DNA of 43,980 nt, from contig CACLQQ010000016.1 in NCBI GenBank assembly GCA_902609095.1, positions 1 to 43,980 on the forward strand. Direction: 5' to 3'. Made by a program: the position numbers and the translations under genes. The stretch is from an uncultured Bacteroidota bacterium. Its GTDB lineage: Bacteria; Bacteroidota; Bacteroidia; Chitinophagales; Saprospiraceae. This document shows, piece after piece, positions 26,548-36,505 of the stretch (the stretch's first letter is position 1; every line of letters starts with the position of its first letter). The notes under the pieces are model-generated. The model did no database searches and was not told the origin of the DNA. It saw nothing but the letters and a program-made list of their open reading frames with translations.

Positions 26548-29500
26548 TTGGGCGTTGTTTTGCATCGAATTTTAAAATTGATATATAAAATAACCACACG
26601 ACAAATTATTTACTCTGTTTATTATTGCTTTTCCTTGACGTTGGATTGTACGCTCAAGGGTCTACTATGTCCTCTATGGGAGGTAAAGTTATTGAAGCAG
26701 GAAATGTTGATGTATTTGGGGCTAATGTTACTGCCATGCATACGTCAACTGGTCCTTTTTATGGAACATCCATGGATGAAGATGGATCTTATCCCATAGA
26801 TAATAAGCAAGTAGGTGGCCCATATACTTTGACATATTCTTTCGTAGGTTTAGAAGATGTTATTGTAACTAATATCCCCCTGCGATTAGGAGAGCGATAC
26901 ACCAAAGATGGAGAGATGGGTTCTTCTGCTCTTCAATTGGATGAAATCATTGTAAGGGCTGCGGCTGGATCTTTAGGAGGATCTACTGGAGCTAGTACCC
27001 AGATTTCTACTGAAGATATCGAGCTTATGCCCACATTGAACAGAAACGGTACTGATTATACGAGATTAACACCTCAGGCTAATGGTAATTCTTTTGCTGG
27101 ATCAAATAATCGTTTTAATGCCATATTCGTTGATGGTGCTGTTAATAATGACGTATTTGGATTAGCAGAACAAGGAACTAATGGCGGTCAAGCAGGAATT
27201 ACGCTTTTAGTATGGATGTCATTGACCAAATCCAAGTCGTATTATCGCCATATGATGTGAATTTCGCTGGATTTGCAGGAGCAGGTATTAGTGCGGTTAC
27301 TAAGTCGGGTACTAATGATTTAAAAGGCTCTGCTTACTATTTTTTCCAAAATGAAAGCTTAGTAGGAAAAACATCGGGAGAGCTTGTAGAGCGTTTTGGA
27401 ATTGATTAGAGGACCAGAGTAAATGATTTTCTAAACAAACATATGGAGCGTCGTTAGGTGGAGCATTAGCTAAGGATAAGTTGCTCTTTTTTACTAATGT
27501 CGAATTGCAGAGTGATGTAATTCCTTCTCCAGGTCAAGCTGACCTATACAGTGCCGAGGACGGAAGAGTTTCTAATGCTGATCTTGAAAATCTTAGAAAT
27601 ACATTGATCAATCAATATAATTATGATCCAAGTACTTTTAATGACGTTCAAGATGAGCTCGAAGGAGTCAAGATATTTGGTAAGTTGAATTATAACTTAA
27701 GTGACAAGCATAAATTGGTGCTACGTCATCAGTATACGAAGGCTGAGCAATTCAACCGAAATTCATATAGTCCAGATAGAATTAATTTCTCTAATAATGG
27801 AGTATTCTTCCTAAGTACTACGAATTCTTCAGCATTTGAGTTGAATTCATCGTTTGAAACAAAGTCATCCAATAAGTTAATCATCGGATATACCACGGTT
27901 AATGATGATAGAGAGTCTTTAGGAACAGATTTCCCATATGTAACAATTGATGATGCAGCAAGAGGACCTATAAGATTTGATACTGAGCAATTTTCTACTG
28001 GAAACTTATTAGAGCAAAAAATTCTAAGTATTACTGATAATTTCAAATTGTATAGAGGTAAGCATACTTGGATATTTAGTACCCACAATGAGTTCTATGA
28101 TATCAGAAATATATTCATTAGACAGACCTTTGGATCTTATAGATTTAATAGTTTGGATGACTTTTTAACAGGTCAGCCCAAAACTCAATATGATAGATCT
28201 TATTCATTAATCGCTGGTGATCAAAATGTTCTTGGAGATAACTCTCAGGCTGCTGCCGATTTCAACGCATGACAGTTAGGATTTTGCGCACAAGATGAGA
28301 TTGAGATTAACAATATATTGAAGTTAACTGCGGGTTTAAGATTAGATATTCCAATTATAACTTCTGATCCGGCAGTGGATGGAGCATTTGCTACAAAGAC
28401 TTTACCCGCAATTCAAGTCCAATATGATATAGCTGAGAATGTTATTCCAGGACAGCACCACAAGGTCAGTTAATTTGGAGCCCAAGAGTAGGATTTGAAT
28501 ACCTTCCTGATGGCTCAAGACAGAGTTTATTAAGAGGTGGTATAGGGATATTCACAAGTAGAGTGCCTTTTGTGTGGTCAGGAGCTATGTTTAATAATAA
28601 TGGTCTTACTATAGGTGGGGTAGATGAAACAAGTATTGAGTAGCCTATATTATTCAGACCTGGTCCTGCTAATCAATGTGTCGATGGCAACTTCAGTACG
28701 CCTTTTGGACAAATGGACTTGTTCGTAGATAACTTCAAATACCTACAAGTATTAAGAGGAAACTTAGTTCATGAAAGAGGTCTTCCTGGTGGATGGAATG
28801 TATCCTTAGAAGGGATTTACACTAAGACATTAAACAATGTATTATATAATAATATGAATTCTAATAATACGGTTGACTTTACTTGGACTGGAACACCAGA
28901 TAATCGCCCAGTTTTCACACGAAATAATATCGATAATGATTATAGAGCTATCTATGTTGGCTACAATACAAGTGAGGGTTATACTTACAATATTATTGCA
29001 GCAGTCGATAAGACTTTTGATTTTGGATTAAGTGCTAATCTTTCATATACCTATGGTGATGCAACTACCATTAATGAGGGTACATCATCTCAGAACTCTT
29101 CTCAATGGAGAGACCAGATTAATGTAAATGGAAGAAACAATGCGATTCTTGGAAGATCTGATTTCTCGGCTGGTAGCCGAATTTTGGGTGTTTTGAATTA
29201 CAAATGTAAGTGGAATGATAGTGGAACTTCTGCTATTACAATCTCATTGTTCTATGATGGTAACTCAGGAAACGTACATTCATCAGTATTCGGAAGAGGA
29301 TCTGCAGATAGCCGTAACTTGAATAATGAAGTGGGAAGCGTTAGTAGAAACAGATCTTTGATTTTTGTCCCCACTGGTGCATCGCAGATTAACTTGATTT
29401 ATTACACATTATCAAGTGTAGAGGTTGTATCTGCCGCAAAGCAGTGGCAAAACCTTGATGCTTTAATATCTTCAAATGTATCATAAGATTCACACAGAGG

Positions 29501-29846
29501 ACAGTATGCCGAAAAGAATAGTTCAAGATTACCGTTAGTATATATTTTTAACTTAGCCATCCGTCAGGTTTTAGGTACTAAAATAGGCGGACGTAATCAT
29601 AGATTACAGTTGTTTCTTGATATTTCCAACTTTGGAAACTTTTTGAATGAGTACTGGGGTACTAGATATTCTGTTCCTGGTTGAGGCGCATATAATGAGT
29701 TGATTTTATTCGAAGGATATGCGGATGATGGCACAACGCCTCAATTTACTTATCGAGATGATGAGTTAGGAACTAATAGACTAAACATAACAGACTTTTC
29801 ATCTAGATGGAGGGGTCGTTTAGGTATCAGATACATATTTGATTAA
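26548..29846 (+). pseudogene. Oar-type TonB-dependent receptor, heavily disrupted
   Basis: A receptor of about 1,090 codons in at least four frame pieces. The N-terminus has a carboxypeptidase-like regulatory domain (MGGKVIEAGN) and the plug: LMPTLNRNGTDYTRLTPQANG, SFAGSNNRFNAIFVDGA, then after a shift near 27215 [20 protein letters not shown] and [12 protein letters not shown] shift near 27420 leads into the barrel (YGASLGGALAKDKLLFF). A one-base change near 28455 shifts frame again before LIWSPRVGFEYLPDG. In-frame stops occur at 28270, 28641, 29484 and 29682. The end RGRLGIRYIFD is a normal barrel closure. Oar-like receptors take up or export large substrates with TonB. The 5' end is uncertain, because the signal peptide is not in frame with the plug. 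Confidence 0.93.
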
Positions 29847-29874
29847 ATATTTGAATAGTTAAATGTTTACAACG

Positions 29875-29906
29875 AAAAGGCTCATCTATTAAAATGGGCC
29901 TTTTCT
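29875..29906 (+). terminator. Rho-independent terminator after dead TonB receptor
   Basis: AAAAGGCTCAT pairs with ATGGGCCTTTT (one G-U pair) across a short A/T loop, then a T-rich stretch. The signal survives although the gene is broken. Confidence 0.8.
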
Positions 29907-29956
29907 ATTTCTAAATGTTGATATTACATATCTGAGTAATGTATTGTTATAACTTG

Positions 29957-29964
29957 TACTTTTA
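29957..29964 (+). promoter_or_regulatory. Candidate -7 box for ruvC
   Basis: TACTTTTA, one base off TAnnTTTG, ends five bases before the GTG start of ruvC. Confidence 0.3.
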
Positions 29965-29969
29965 TCTAA

Positions 29970-30530
29970 GTGAATAATAAAATAAAGATCCTCGGTGTCG
30001 ATCCTGGTACAAACATTACAGGATATGCCATTATTGAAGCTACACAGAGTAAGTGTAAGATGATTACTTCAGGGATTTTTGATTTAAGGAAATGTGAGGA
30101 TCATCAAACTAAGCTTAAAGAAATATTTCTTCAACTTCAGGAGGTTATAGAGACTTATCTGCCAGAGGAACTGGCGATAGAAGCACCATTCTATGGAAAG
30201 AATGTTCAGTCCATGCTCAAGTTGGGCCGAGCTCAAGGAGTATCAATGGCCGCAGCCATGACTATGGGGCTAAAGATTAATGAGTACTCTCCTAAAAAGA
30301 TCAAACAAGCTATTACCGGCAGCGGAAATTCCTCTAAGGAACAAGTTTCAGCTTTATTACAAAGTCGCTTGAATGTGCGTATTGACCAAAAATATTTAGA
30401 TGCTACCGATGCACTTGGAGTAGCTGTCTGTCATTGGCAGCAGATCACTGGCGCCATGTCTAATGTCGGAGGTAAACGATATAGCGATTGGAAGGGCTTT
30501 GTGAAAGATAATTCTGGCAGGGTAGGGTGA
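29970..30530 (+). CDS. ruvC: Crossover junction endodeoxyribonuclease RuvC
   Basis: 186 residues, resolving Holliday junctions with RuvAB. The four acidic catalytic residues are visible: Asp in ILGVDPGTNITGYA, Glu in LAIEAPFYGKN, and the Asp pair in DATDALGVAVCHW. Also SMLKLGRAQGV and EYSPKKIKQAITGSG, which fix the family. The start is GTG 29970, placing the first catalytic Asp near residue 8 as usual. It ends in TGA, which shows that TGA works as a stop in this genome. It is convergent with the FrnE-like pseudogene. Confidence 0.96.
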   Translation: MNNKIKILGVDPGTNITGYAIIEATQSKCKMITSGIFDLRKCEDHQTKLKEIFLQLQEVIETYLPEELAIEAPFYGKNVQSMLKLGRAQGVSMAAAMTMGLKINEYSPKKIKQAITGSGNSSKEQVSALLQSRLNVRIDQKYLDATDALGVAVCHWQQITGAMSNVGGKRYSDWKGFVKDNSGRVG

Positions 30531-30552
30531 AGTTTTATATTAAAGTAATATC

Positions 30553-31296
30553 CTAATTAGGTATTACTAACATAATTGATTTAGCATTTTCCAGTTTGTA
30601 GGGCGCATTCATTTCCTTTTTCATTTCTTCAATTGGTAACACTGAATCGAATACCTTCAAAAATGTCTCTTTTGGCTGAGCTCCACTGATGCCGTATTTA
30701 TCATTGATTACAAAGAAGGGAACACCGGTTACACCTCTTTGTTGGTAGAGAGCAATTTGCATTTTTACCTTACTTAGAATCGTAGAATCGTAGAATCGTA
30801 GAATCGTAGAATCGTCAATGATATTTTTGACTTTGTATTTGCCCCAGCCGAAGTCTTTCAACATATTGGCTAAAACCTCAATGTCATTTAAGCAAACATT
30901 ATCTTCAAAATAGGCCTTTAAAAATCTTTCTTTAAGTTCATCTTTAAACTCTTCTTTTCCTGCAAGATTTAGTATATGGTGTAAGGGAAGTGTGTTGAGA
31001 TAGAGGGCATTTTGACTAAAATTAAATTCTGTACCAAGCTTTTTACCAACAGATTTAAGATTGTTAATCATAGGTTGGATACGCTCAAGACTTATGAATT
31101 TATTGATCAAGTATTCTTCTCGTGATATACCTTCTGCTGGGATGGTTGGATCTAACTGAAAAGGATACCACTCAACTTCTATCGGTGCTCCTTTCCAAGC
31201 AGCTATTGCCGACTCAAGTTTTCGTTTACCAACGAAACACTATGGACAAGCCACATCAGAAACGATGTCTACTTTTATATTTTTTGAATTGTTCAT
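30553..31296 (-). pseudogene. FrnE-like DsbA-family oxidoreductase with stop in CPWC motif
   Basis: The minus strand is open in one frame from ATG 31296 to 30553 except for one TAG at 31242-31240. The N-terminus reads KVDIVSDVACP, stop, CFVGKRKLES, so the stop replaces the tryptophan expected in the active-site CPWC, a one-base change from TGG. Downstream all family features remain: EVEWYPFQLDP, the all-helical insert, GVTGVPFFVIND and the end. The region 30775-30814 is an octanucleotide repeat coding for DSTILRFYDSTIL. Only a truncated 185-residue protein without the redox centre could still be made from an internal start. It follows greA and HIT on the same strand. Confidence 0.9.
30775..30814 (-). 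repeat. Five perfect tandem copies of an 8-base unit
   Basis: TAGAATCG (plus strand) is repeated five times without error inside the FrnE-like pseudogene. On the coding strand the unit is CGATTCTA; three units make 24 bases, giving the eight-residue period DSTILRFY. A gain or loss of one unit would shift the frame. Confidence 0.97.
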
Positions 31297-31346
31297 ATAA
31301 ATCATTGAAAACATGAACGATCAATGCATCATTCTTCTTTCTTTTA

Positions 31347-31739
31347 TTAAAGATTACTACCAATGCGCTGAGCTATGTCCTGAAACTCTTCTGGCGTACA
31401 CACCTCTCTTTTCTGGCCAAAATCCATATCAGACAAATAATCAATCGGTATTACATGAACATGAGCATGTGGCACCTCCAGACCGACTACTGCCATGGCA
31501 GCTCGATTACAATCAAACTCTTTCTCTATGGATTGGGCTATTCTTTTTGTAAAATCAAATAGTTCTTGATAGGTCTGATCGTCAAGATCGAATAGTTTAT
31601 CAACTTCTTTTTTGGGTATGACAAGGGTATGACCTTTTTTAAGAGGATTAATATCAAGGAAGGCAAAACAAGTTTCTGTTTCACCTACCTTATAGCAACG
31701 GATATCACCAGCAATTATCTTTGAGAATATACTGGACAT
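31347..31739 (-). CDS. HIT-family nucleotide-binding hydrolase
   Basis: 130 residues, the family's usual size. The histidine triad VPHAHVHVIPI holds the catalytic middle histidine. N-terminal SIFSKIIAGDIRCYKV and FAFLDINPLKKGHTLVIPKKE are typical of the Hint branch, which hydrolyses nucleoside phosphoramidates and similar AMP adducts. The start is 3 bases downstream of the greA stop, so greA and HIT are one transcript; this pairing is, from memory, common in Bacteroidota. Confidence 0.95.
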   Translation of the reverse strand: MSSIFSKIIAGDIRCYKVGETETCFAFLDINPLKKGHTLVIPKKEVDKLFDLDDQTYQELFDFTKRIAQSIEKEFDCNRAAMAVVGLEVPHAHVHVIPIDYLSDMDFGQKREVCTPEEFQDIAQRIGSNL

Positions 31740-31742
31740 ATA

Positions 31743-32216
31743 TTATACAGTTATATCAAGTATTTCAAACTTCATCATGCCAGCTGGAGTTTGGATATCG
31801 GCTATATCGCCAATTTTCTTTCCAACTAGACCTTTACCGATAGGTGAGTCAATTGAAAGCTTTTTAGCTTTTAGATCAGCTTCAGATTCTGATACAATTT
31901 GATATTGCATTTCTTTGTTAACCTTGAGGTTTTTGATCTTTACTTTTGTAAGGATTGATACCTGTGAGGTATCAACCTTGCTGCTATCTATGATTTGAGC
32001 ATTGGCGATAGAAGTCTCCAATTCATGAATCTTCATTTCGAGCATACCTTGCGCATCTTTTGCTGCATCGTATTCTGCATTTTCAGATAGATCTCCTTTT
32101 TCTCTCGCTTCTGCAATAGCCTTAGCGGCTTCAGATCTGCCACGAGTTTTTAAGTCTTCTAACTCATTTACAATTTTGTCATATCCCCCTTGAGTTAAAT
32201 AAGCTACCCTGCTCAT
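31743..32216 (-). CDS. greA: Transcription elongation factor GreA
   Basis: 157 residues. The N-terminal coiled coil carries the acidic tip GDLSENAEYDAAKDAQ that enters the RNA polymerase secondary channel and stimulates cleavage of backtracked RNA. The C-terminal FKBP-like domain ends in the family box SPIGKGLVGKKIGDIADIQTPAG. Clean frame from ATG 32216. Leads the greA-HIT-(FrnE-like) unit. Confidence 0.97.
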   Translation of the reverse strand: MSRVAYLTQGGYDKIVNELEDLKTRGRSEAAKAIAEAREKGDLSENAEYDAAKDAQGMLEMKIHELETSIANAQIIDSSKVDTSQVSILTKVKIKNLKVNKEMQYQIVSESEADLKAKKLSIDSPIGKGLVGKKIGDIADIQTPAGMMKFEILDITV

Positions 32217-32407
32217 AAAATTATTCTTGTTTAAACATTTTTTGAAGATGTAGATTTAAGAATTTCGGAGCTGAAAAAGTTCCGAATATCTACCATGTCA
32301 TGATTTAAGTTACAAAAGACGCATTTGCAATGCAAAGACGCCTTTTAAGCTTATTCAAAGATAAGTTATTTGCATTTACATGTCTATAGTGAGTAGAATC
32401 TTCCTAT

Positions 32408-33322
32408 TTACATCAATGGATAGTTTGCTATTTTGATCAAGGACTCTTTGGTCCAACCAGCAACATGTGGACTTAAGATTATTGAGTCTATATCAAACAG
32501 TTTTTGATAGGTTGATTTTAGCTCTCTACTTAGCGTTTCTAACTTCACATTTTCTAATATATCTAAACAAGCACCTCCAAGGTGCCCAAAATCTAAGTCA
32601 TCTACTAAATCTCCAGTATTTACTATGGGACCTCTCGAGTTATTAATGATTACGGCCCCTTCCCTACATTGCCCTAACAGGGTTTTATTTACGATTCCTT
32701 TAGTTTCATCGGTTAATGGTAGATGAATGCTGATGATATCTGATTCTTGCCACAGGGTATCAAGTGATACTGTCTTTACATAAGGATAATCCGAATCGAT
32801 GCCTTCTCAATACTTATCATATGTTATGAGATTAACTCCCTAAGTCTGGAGTTTATTAGCTAACGCACTTCCTGTATACCTAAATTCATATTTCAACTGT
32901 TTTATTTTCCAATTCGATACCTCGATTCGGTTCTCTATTCCAAATAAACTGATGAACTTCTCGATTAGCCTGAGCTTGGTTATTCGTTGGGCAAAGTAAC
33001 ATACCGATGTAATGTTCAGCTACAGCATTGGCGTTTCCTTCAGGAGAATTTATAATTTCAACACCCAATTCTTTAGCTGCCGGCAGGTCTATTATGTCCA
33101 ATCCGGAACCTAACCGTCCTATGAATTCAAGATGTTGATGATCTGTCAAGAATTTTTTATCACATTTTACTTTACTGTTGATAATGATGCCATTATAACT
33201 ATGAGCCACTTTTTTACCTCTTCTTAGGGTATCTTTGGTTTATAAGAAACACTTATTCCATAATTTTCTAAATCTTTCAGCAGGTAAGGGTGTAATTTAT
33301 CCGAGACTAAAATTTGCCTCAC
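32408..33322 (-). pseudogene. D-2-hydroxyacid dehydrogenase (SerA-like), broken
   Basis: Fragments in order on the minus strand: from a GTG near 33322, RQILVSDKLHPYLLKDLENYG, a TAA, a frameshift, then 33209-32886 with GIIINSKVKCDK, FIGRLGSGLDIIDL and NANAVAEHYIGMLL. The coenzyme-binding loop (normally GxGxxG) is lost in a small deletion after ENKTVEI. The rest (YTGSALANKLQT, IHLPLTDETKGIVN, GAVIINNSRGPIVN, HLGGACLDILENV, SPHVAGWTKESL) follows with two more TAG/TGA stops. The intact enzyme would be phosphoglycerate dehydrogenase or a relative. Without the dinucleotide loop and with shifts it cannot function; serine synthesis depends on whether another serA exists. Confidence 0.9.
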
Positions 33323-33376
33323 ATATAGATTCTTTCTAATAATTGATTACAAATTTAGTCTTCTCCTATCTATCAT

Positions 33377-33384
33377 TATATTTG
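33377..33384 (+). promoter_or_regulatory. Candidate -7 box for carB
   Basis: TATATTTG matches TAnnTTTG. A TTTAG about 19 bases upstream could serve as a weak -33 element. The carB ATG is 15 bases downstream, which supports the start at 33400. Confidence 0.5.
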
Positions 33385-33399
33385 CGAAATTTTCAGATA

Positions 33400-36222
33400 A
33401 TGCCGAAGGACACATCCATCAAATCCGTACTGATCATAGGTAGCGGACCTATTATCATTGGACAAGCTTGTGAATTTGATTATTCTGGCTCTCAAGCAGC
33501 CCGTTCGTTAAGGGAAGAAGGAATAGAAGTAAGTTTAATAAATTCCAATCCTGCAACGATTATGACCGATCCGGTCACTGCAGATCATATCTATTTATTA
33601 CCACTAACGGTTGAGAGTTTGGATCAAATTCTCACCGAGAGAAAGACCGATGCGATATTGGCTACAATGGGTGGTCAAACAGCTCTGAACTTAGCTATCG
33701 ATGCGGGTAAGCAAGGTCTATGGGACAAGCATGATGTGAAACTCATCGGAGTAGATTTAGAGGCTATCGAGCTAGCGGAAAACAGAGAAGAGTTTAAGAA
33801 GCATGTTATTAAGTTAGGCCAGAATGTTGCGCCATCATATATCGCTAATAGTTACCTCGAAGGGAAAGATGCTGGACAGAAGATTGGATTTCCGCTTGTG
33901 ATCAGGCCGTCCTATACTTTAGGGGGATATGGTGGTGGATTTGTAATGAATTCTGAAGAATTTGATGAAGCCTTAAGAAGAGGACTTAATGCATCTCCTA
34001 CTCATGAAGTCTTAGTAGAGAAGGCAGTGTTGGGGTGGAAAGAGTATGAGCTGGAGTTGTTAAGAGATGCTAATGACAATGTGGTCATTATATGTACAGT
34101 AGAGAACTTGGATCCTATGGGGATTCATACTGGAGATAGTATTACAGTTGCTCCTGCTATGACCTTATCTGATACAGCATATCAAAAAATGAGAAATGAC
34201 GCCATCCAGCTCATAAGGTCCATGGGTAATTTTGCAGGTGGGTGTAATATCCAATTCTCACAAAATCCTGAGACAGAGGAATTAATATGTATAGAGATAA
34301 ATCCTCGTGTATCTCGCTCATCAGCATTAGCAAGTAAAGCAACTGGATATCCAATTGCTAAAATAGCAGCTAAGCTGGCCATAGGATATAACTTGGATGA
34401 GCTCAATAATCAGATAACTAAGACGACATCGGCATACTTCGAGCCTACTTTAGATTATGTTATCGTTAAGATGCCGAGATGGAATTTCAGTAAGTTTACT
34501 GGAGCAGATCCTATTTTAGGATTGCAGATGAAGTCTGTAGGTGAGGTTATGGCTATCGGTCGAAGCTTCAAAGAGGCGCTTCAAAAAGCCTGTCAATCTT
34601 TAGAAAATAATCGTCACGGACTTGGCTCTGATAAGAAAGAGTGGATTAAGACAGAAGATATCTTACAGCGTCTTGAGAAAGCGAGTGATGATAGGATCTT
34701 TAGACTTAAAGATGCTTTGAGATTAGGAGTTCCAAGTAAGACGGTTCATAAGCTAACGAATATAGATCCTTGGTATATCAAGCAAATCAAGTCTTTGGTA
34801 CAAATGGAAAAAGAGCTTGAGAAGTATAACATACCAGAGGATATTCCTGCTGAGTTCATGAGAGAACTTAAAGAGTGTGGATACTCAGATCAGCAAATCG
34901 CATGGTTGATGCGGGTTGATGTAGACAAGGTTACTGCGTATAGAAAGAGTTTAGGTATCAGAAGAGTATATAAGATGGTAGATACCTGTGCTGCTGAGTT
35001 TGAGGCACAAACACCATATTTCTACTCTACGTTCGAGCAAGAAAATGAAAGCATAGTTTCAAATAACCATAAGAAATTAATTGTTCTTGGATCCGGACCG
35101 AACAGAATAGGGCAGGGCATCGAGTTTGACTACTGCTGTGTACATGGAATTTTAGCTCTAAGGGAGATGGGTTACGAGGCTATCATGGTCAATTGTAATC
35201 CTGAGACGGTCTCAACAGACTTTGATATTGCAGATAAGTTATATTTTGAGCCGATATACTGGGAGCATATTCAGGAGATCATCGAGCATGAGAATCCAGA
35301 AGGTATCATAGTACAATTAGGAGGTCAAACGGCCTTGAAGTTGGCAGAAAAATTCCATAAGAAAGATATCAAGATTATTGGTACTCAGTTTCCTGATATG
35401 GATTTGGCGGAGGATAGAGGTTCATTCTCTGACTTGCTAAAAGACTTAGGTATCCCATATCCTAAATATGGAGTTGCTGATACCGCAGATGATGCAATAG
35501 ATATTGCTAATCGAGTCAGCTATCCAGTATTAGTTCGTCCATCATATGTATTGGGTGGACAGCGGATGAAGATTGTTATCAATGATGATGAACTTGAGCG
35601 TCAAGTATTGAGCATATTCAAACATATGCCAGATAATAAGGTATTGATTGATCAATTCCTTGAGAGAGCAAGAGAAGCTGAGATTGATGCCATTTGTGAT
35701 GGTAAGAATATACATGTCATGGGTATTATGGAGCATGTAGAGCCTGCAGGGATACACTCAGGAGATAGCTCTGCTGTATTACCACCATATAGTCTGAGCG
35801 ACGAGATAATCCAGACTATGATTGAGTATACTAGGAAGCTTGCTTTAGCACTAAACATTAAAGGTCTAATCAATATACAGTTTGCTATTAGTCAGGATAA
35901 TGAAGTGTTTGTAATTGAGGCGAATCCAAGAGCCTCTCGTACTACACCATTTATTGCTAAGGCTTATAAAGTGCCATATCTCAATGTGGCAACTAAAGTG
36001 ATGACAGGTGATTACACCTTAGAGGATTTTGACTTAGTTAATGATATGGATGGTTATGCGATTAAGGTACCGGTCTTCTCTTTTAACAAGTTCCCTAATG
36101 TTGACAAACGCCTGGGACCTGAGATGAAGAGTACTGGTGAGGCTATCCGATTTATCAAGGATACTACAGATCCATTCTTCAGAGAAATCGATAAGAACAG
36201 ATCTAGATATCTTTATAACTAA
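33400..36222 (+). CDS. carB: Carbamoyl-phosphate synthase large subunit
   Basis: 940 residues from ATG 33400 (MPKDTSIKSVLIIGSGP); an open TTG upstream adds an unlikely leader. Makes carbamoyl phosphate for pyrimidine and arginine synthesis together with CarA. Two homologous ATP-grasp halves are visible, each with its opening (IIGSGPIIIGQACEFDYSG; VLGSGPNRIGQGIEFDYCC), GGQTAL, RPSYTLGG or RPSYVLGG, and EINPRVSRSSA or EANPRASRTTP. The C-terminal allosteric MGS-like domain of the E. coli enzyme (1,073 residues) is absent, which is usual in this phylum as I recall it. No carA is adjacent. Confidence 0.97.
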   Translation: MPKDTSIKSVLIIGSGPIIIGQACEFDYSGSQAARSLREEGIEVSLINSNPATIMTDPVTADHIYLLPLTVESLDQILTERKTDAILATMGGQTALNLAIDAGKQGLWDKHDVKLIGVDLEAIELAENREEFKKHVIKLGQNVAPSYIANSYLEGKDAGQKIGFPLVIRPSYTLGGYGGGFVMNSEEFDEALRRGLNASPTHEVLVEKAVLGWKEYELELLRDANDNVVIICTVENLDPMGIHTGDSITVAPAMTLSDTAYQKMRNDAIQLIRSMGNFAGGCNIQFSQNPETEELICIEINPRVSRSSALASKATGYPIAKIAAKLAIGYNLDELNNQITKTTSAYFEPTLDYVIVKMPRWNFSKFTGADPILGLQMKSVGEVMAIGRSFKEALQKACQSLENNRHGLGSDKKEWIKTEDILQRLEKASDDRIFRLKDALRLGVPSKTVHKLTNIDPWYIKQIKSLVQMEKELEKYNIPEDIPAEFMRELKECGYSDQQIAWLMRVDVDKVTAYRKSLGIRRVYKMVDTCAAEFEAQTPYFYSTFEQENESIVSNNHKKLIVLGSGPNRIGQGIEFDYCCVHGILALREMGYEAIMVNCNPETVSTDFDIADKLYFEPIYWEHIQEIIEHENPEGIIVQLGGQTALKLAEKFHKKDIKIIGTQFPDMDLAEDRGSFSDLLKDLGIPYPKYGVADTADDAIDIANRVSYPVLVRPSYVLGGQRMKIVINDDELERQVLSIFKHMPDNKVLIDQFLERAREAEIDAICDGKNIHVMGIMEHVEPAGIHSGDSSAVLPPYSLSDEIIQTMIEYTRKLALALNIKGLINIQFAISQDNEVFVIEANPRASRTTPFIAKAYKVPYLNVATKVMTGDYTLEDFDLVNDMDGYAIKVPVFSFNKFPNVDKRLGPEMKSTGEAIRFIKDTTDPFFREIDKNRSRYLYN

Positions 36223-36395
36223 AATAATATTTAGCCGTTTCAAGATGAGCGGTTGATATCAGTTGCTGCGGCATTATTTTGTTTTAGGTAATGTGAGTTT
36301 AACCCCTGTTATTTTCAGGAAAAACTGCTAACCATGCTTTTCTACCTCTACTTGTTGCTTCAATGATCCCAACAATAGTTGAACTTCGTTGGTAT

Positions 36396-36488
36396 AGTTC
36401 TCTTTTTGGTAATCCTTTGGAAGACAGTGCTCTACTGCGGGATGTTTCATTTGTGATGAAAGATGGTGAGATATACAAAAGTCAATGA
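36396..36488 (+). pseudogene. 3' remnant of an amidohydrolase gene
   Basis: The short frame FGNPLEDSALLRDVSFVMKD, followed by GEIYKSQ and a stop, is the characteristic C-terminus of imidazolonepropionase-like amidohydrolases (GNPLxDxxLLxxVxFVMKDG). Nothing upstream in 36223-36395 continues the protein, so the body of the gene has been deleted. Confidence 0.7.
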
Positions 36489-36505
36489 TGGACTTGTTCT
36501 TCTGA

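Noticed and set aside
30775-30814. Short direct repeats as a CRISPR array
   Set aside because: The unit is 8 bases with no spacers and lies inside a coding frame.
33343-33399. carB start at TTG 33343
   Set aside because: The -7 box at 33377-33384 and the conserved N-terminus both support ATG 33400.
36223-36290. Terminator hairpin after carB
   Set aside because: The inverted sequence near GCCGTTTC/GAGCGGT pairs poorly and has no T run.
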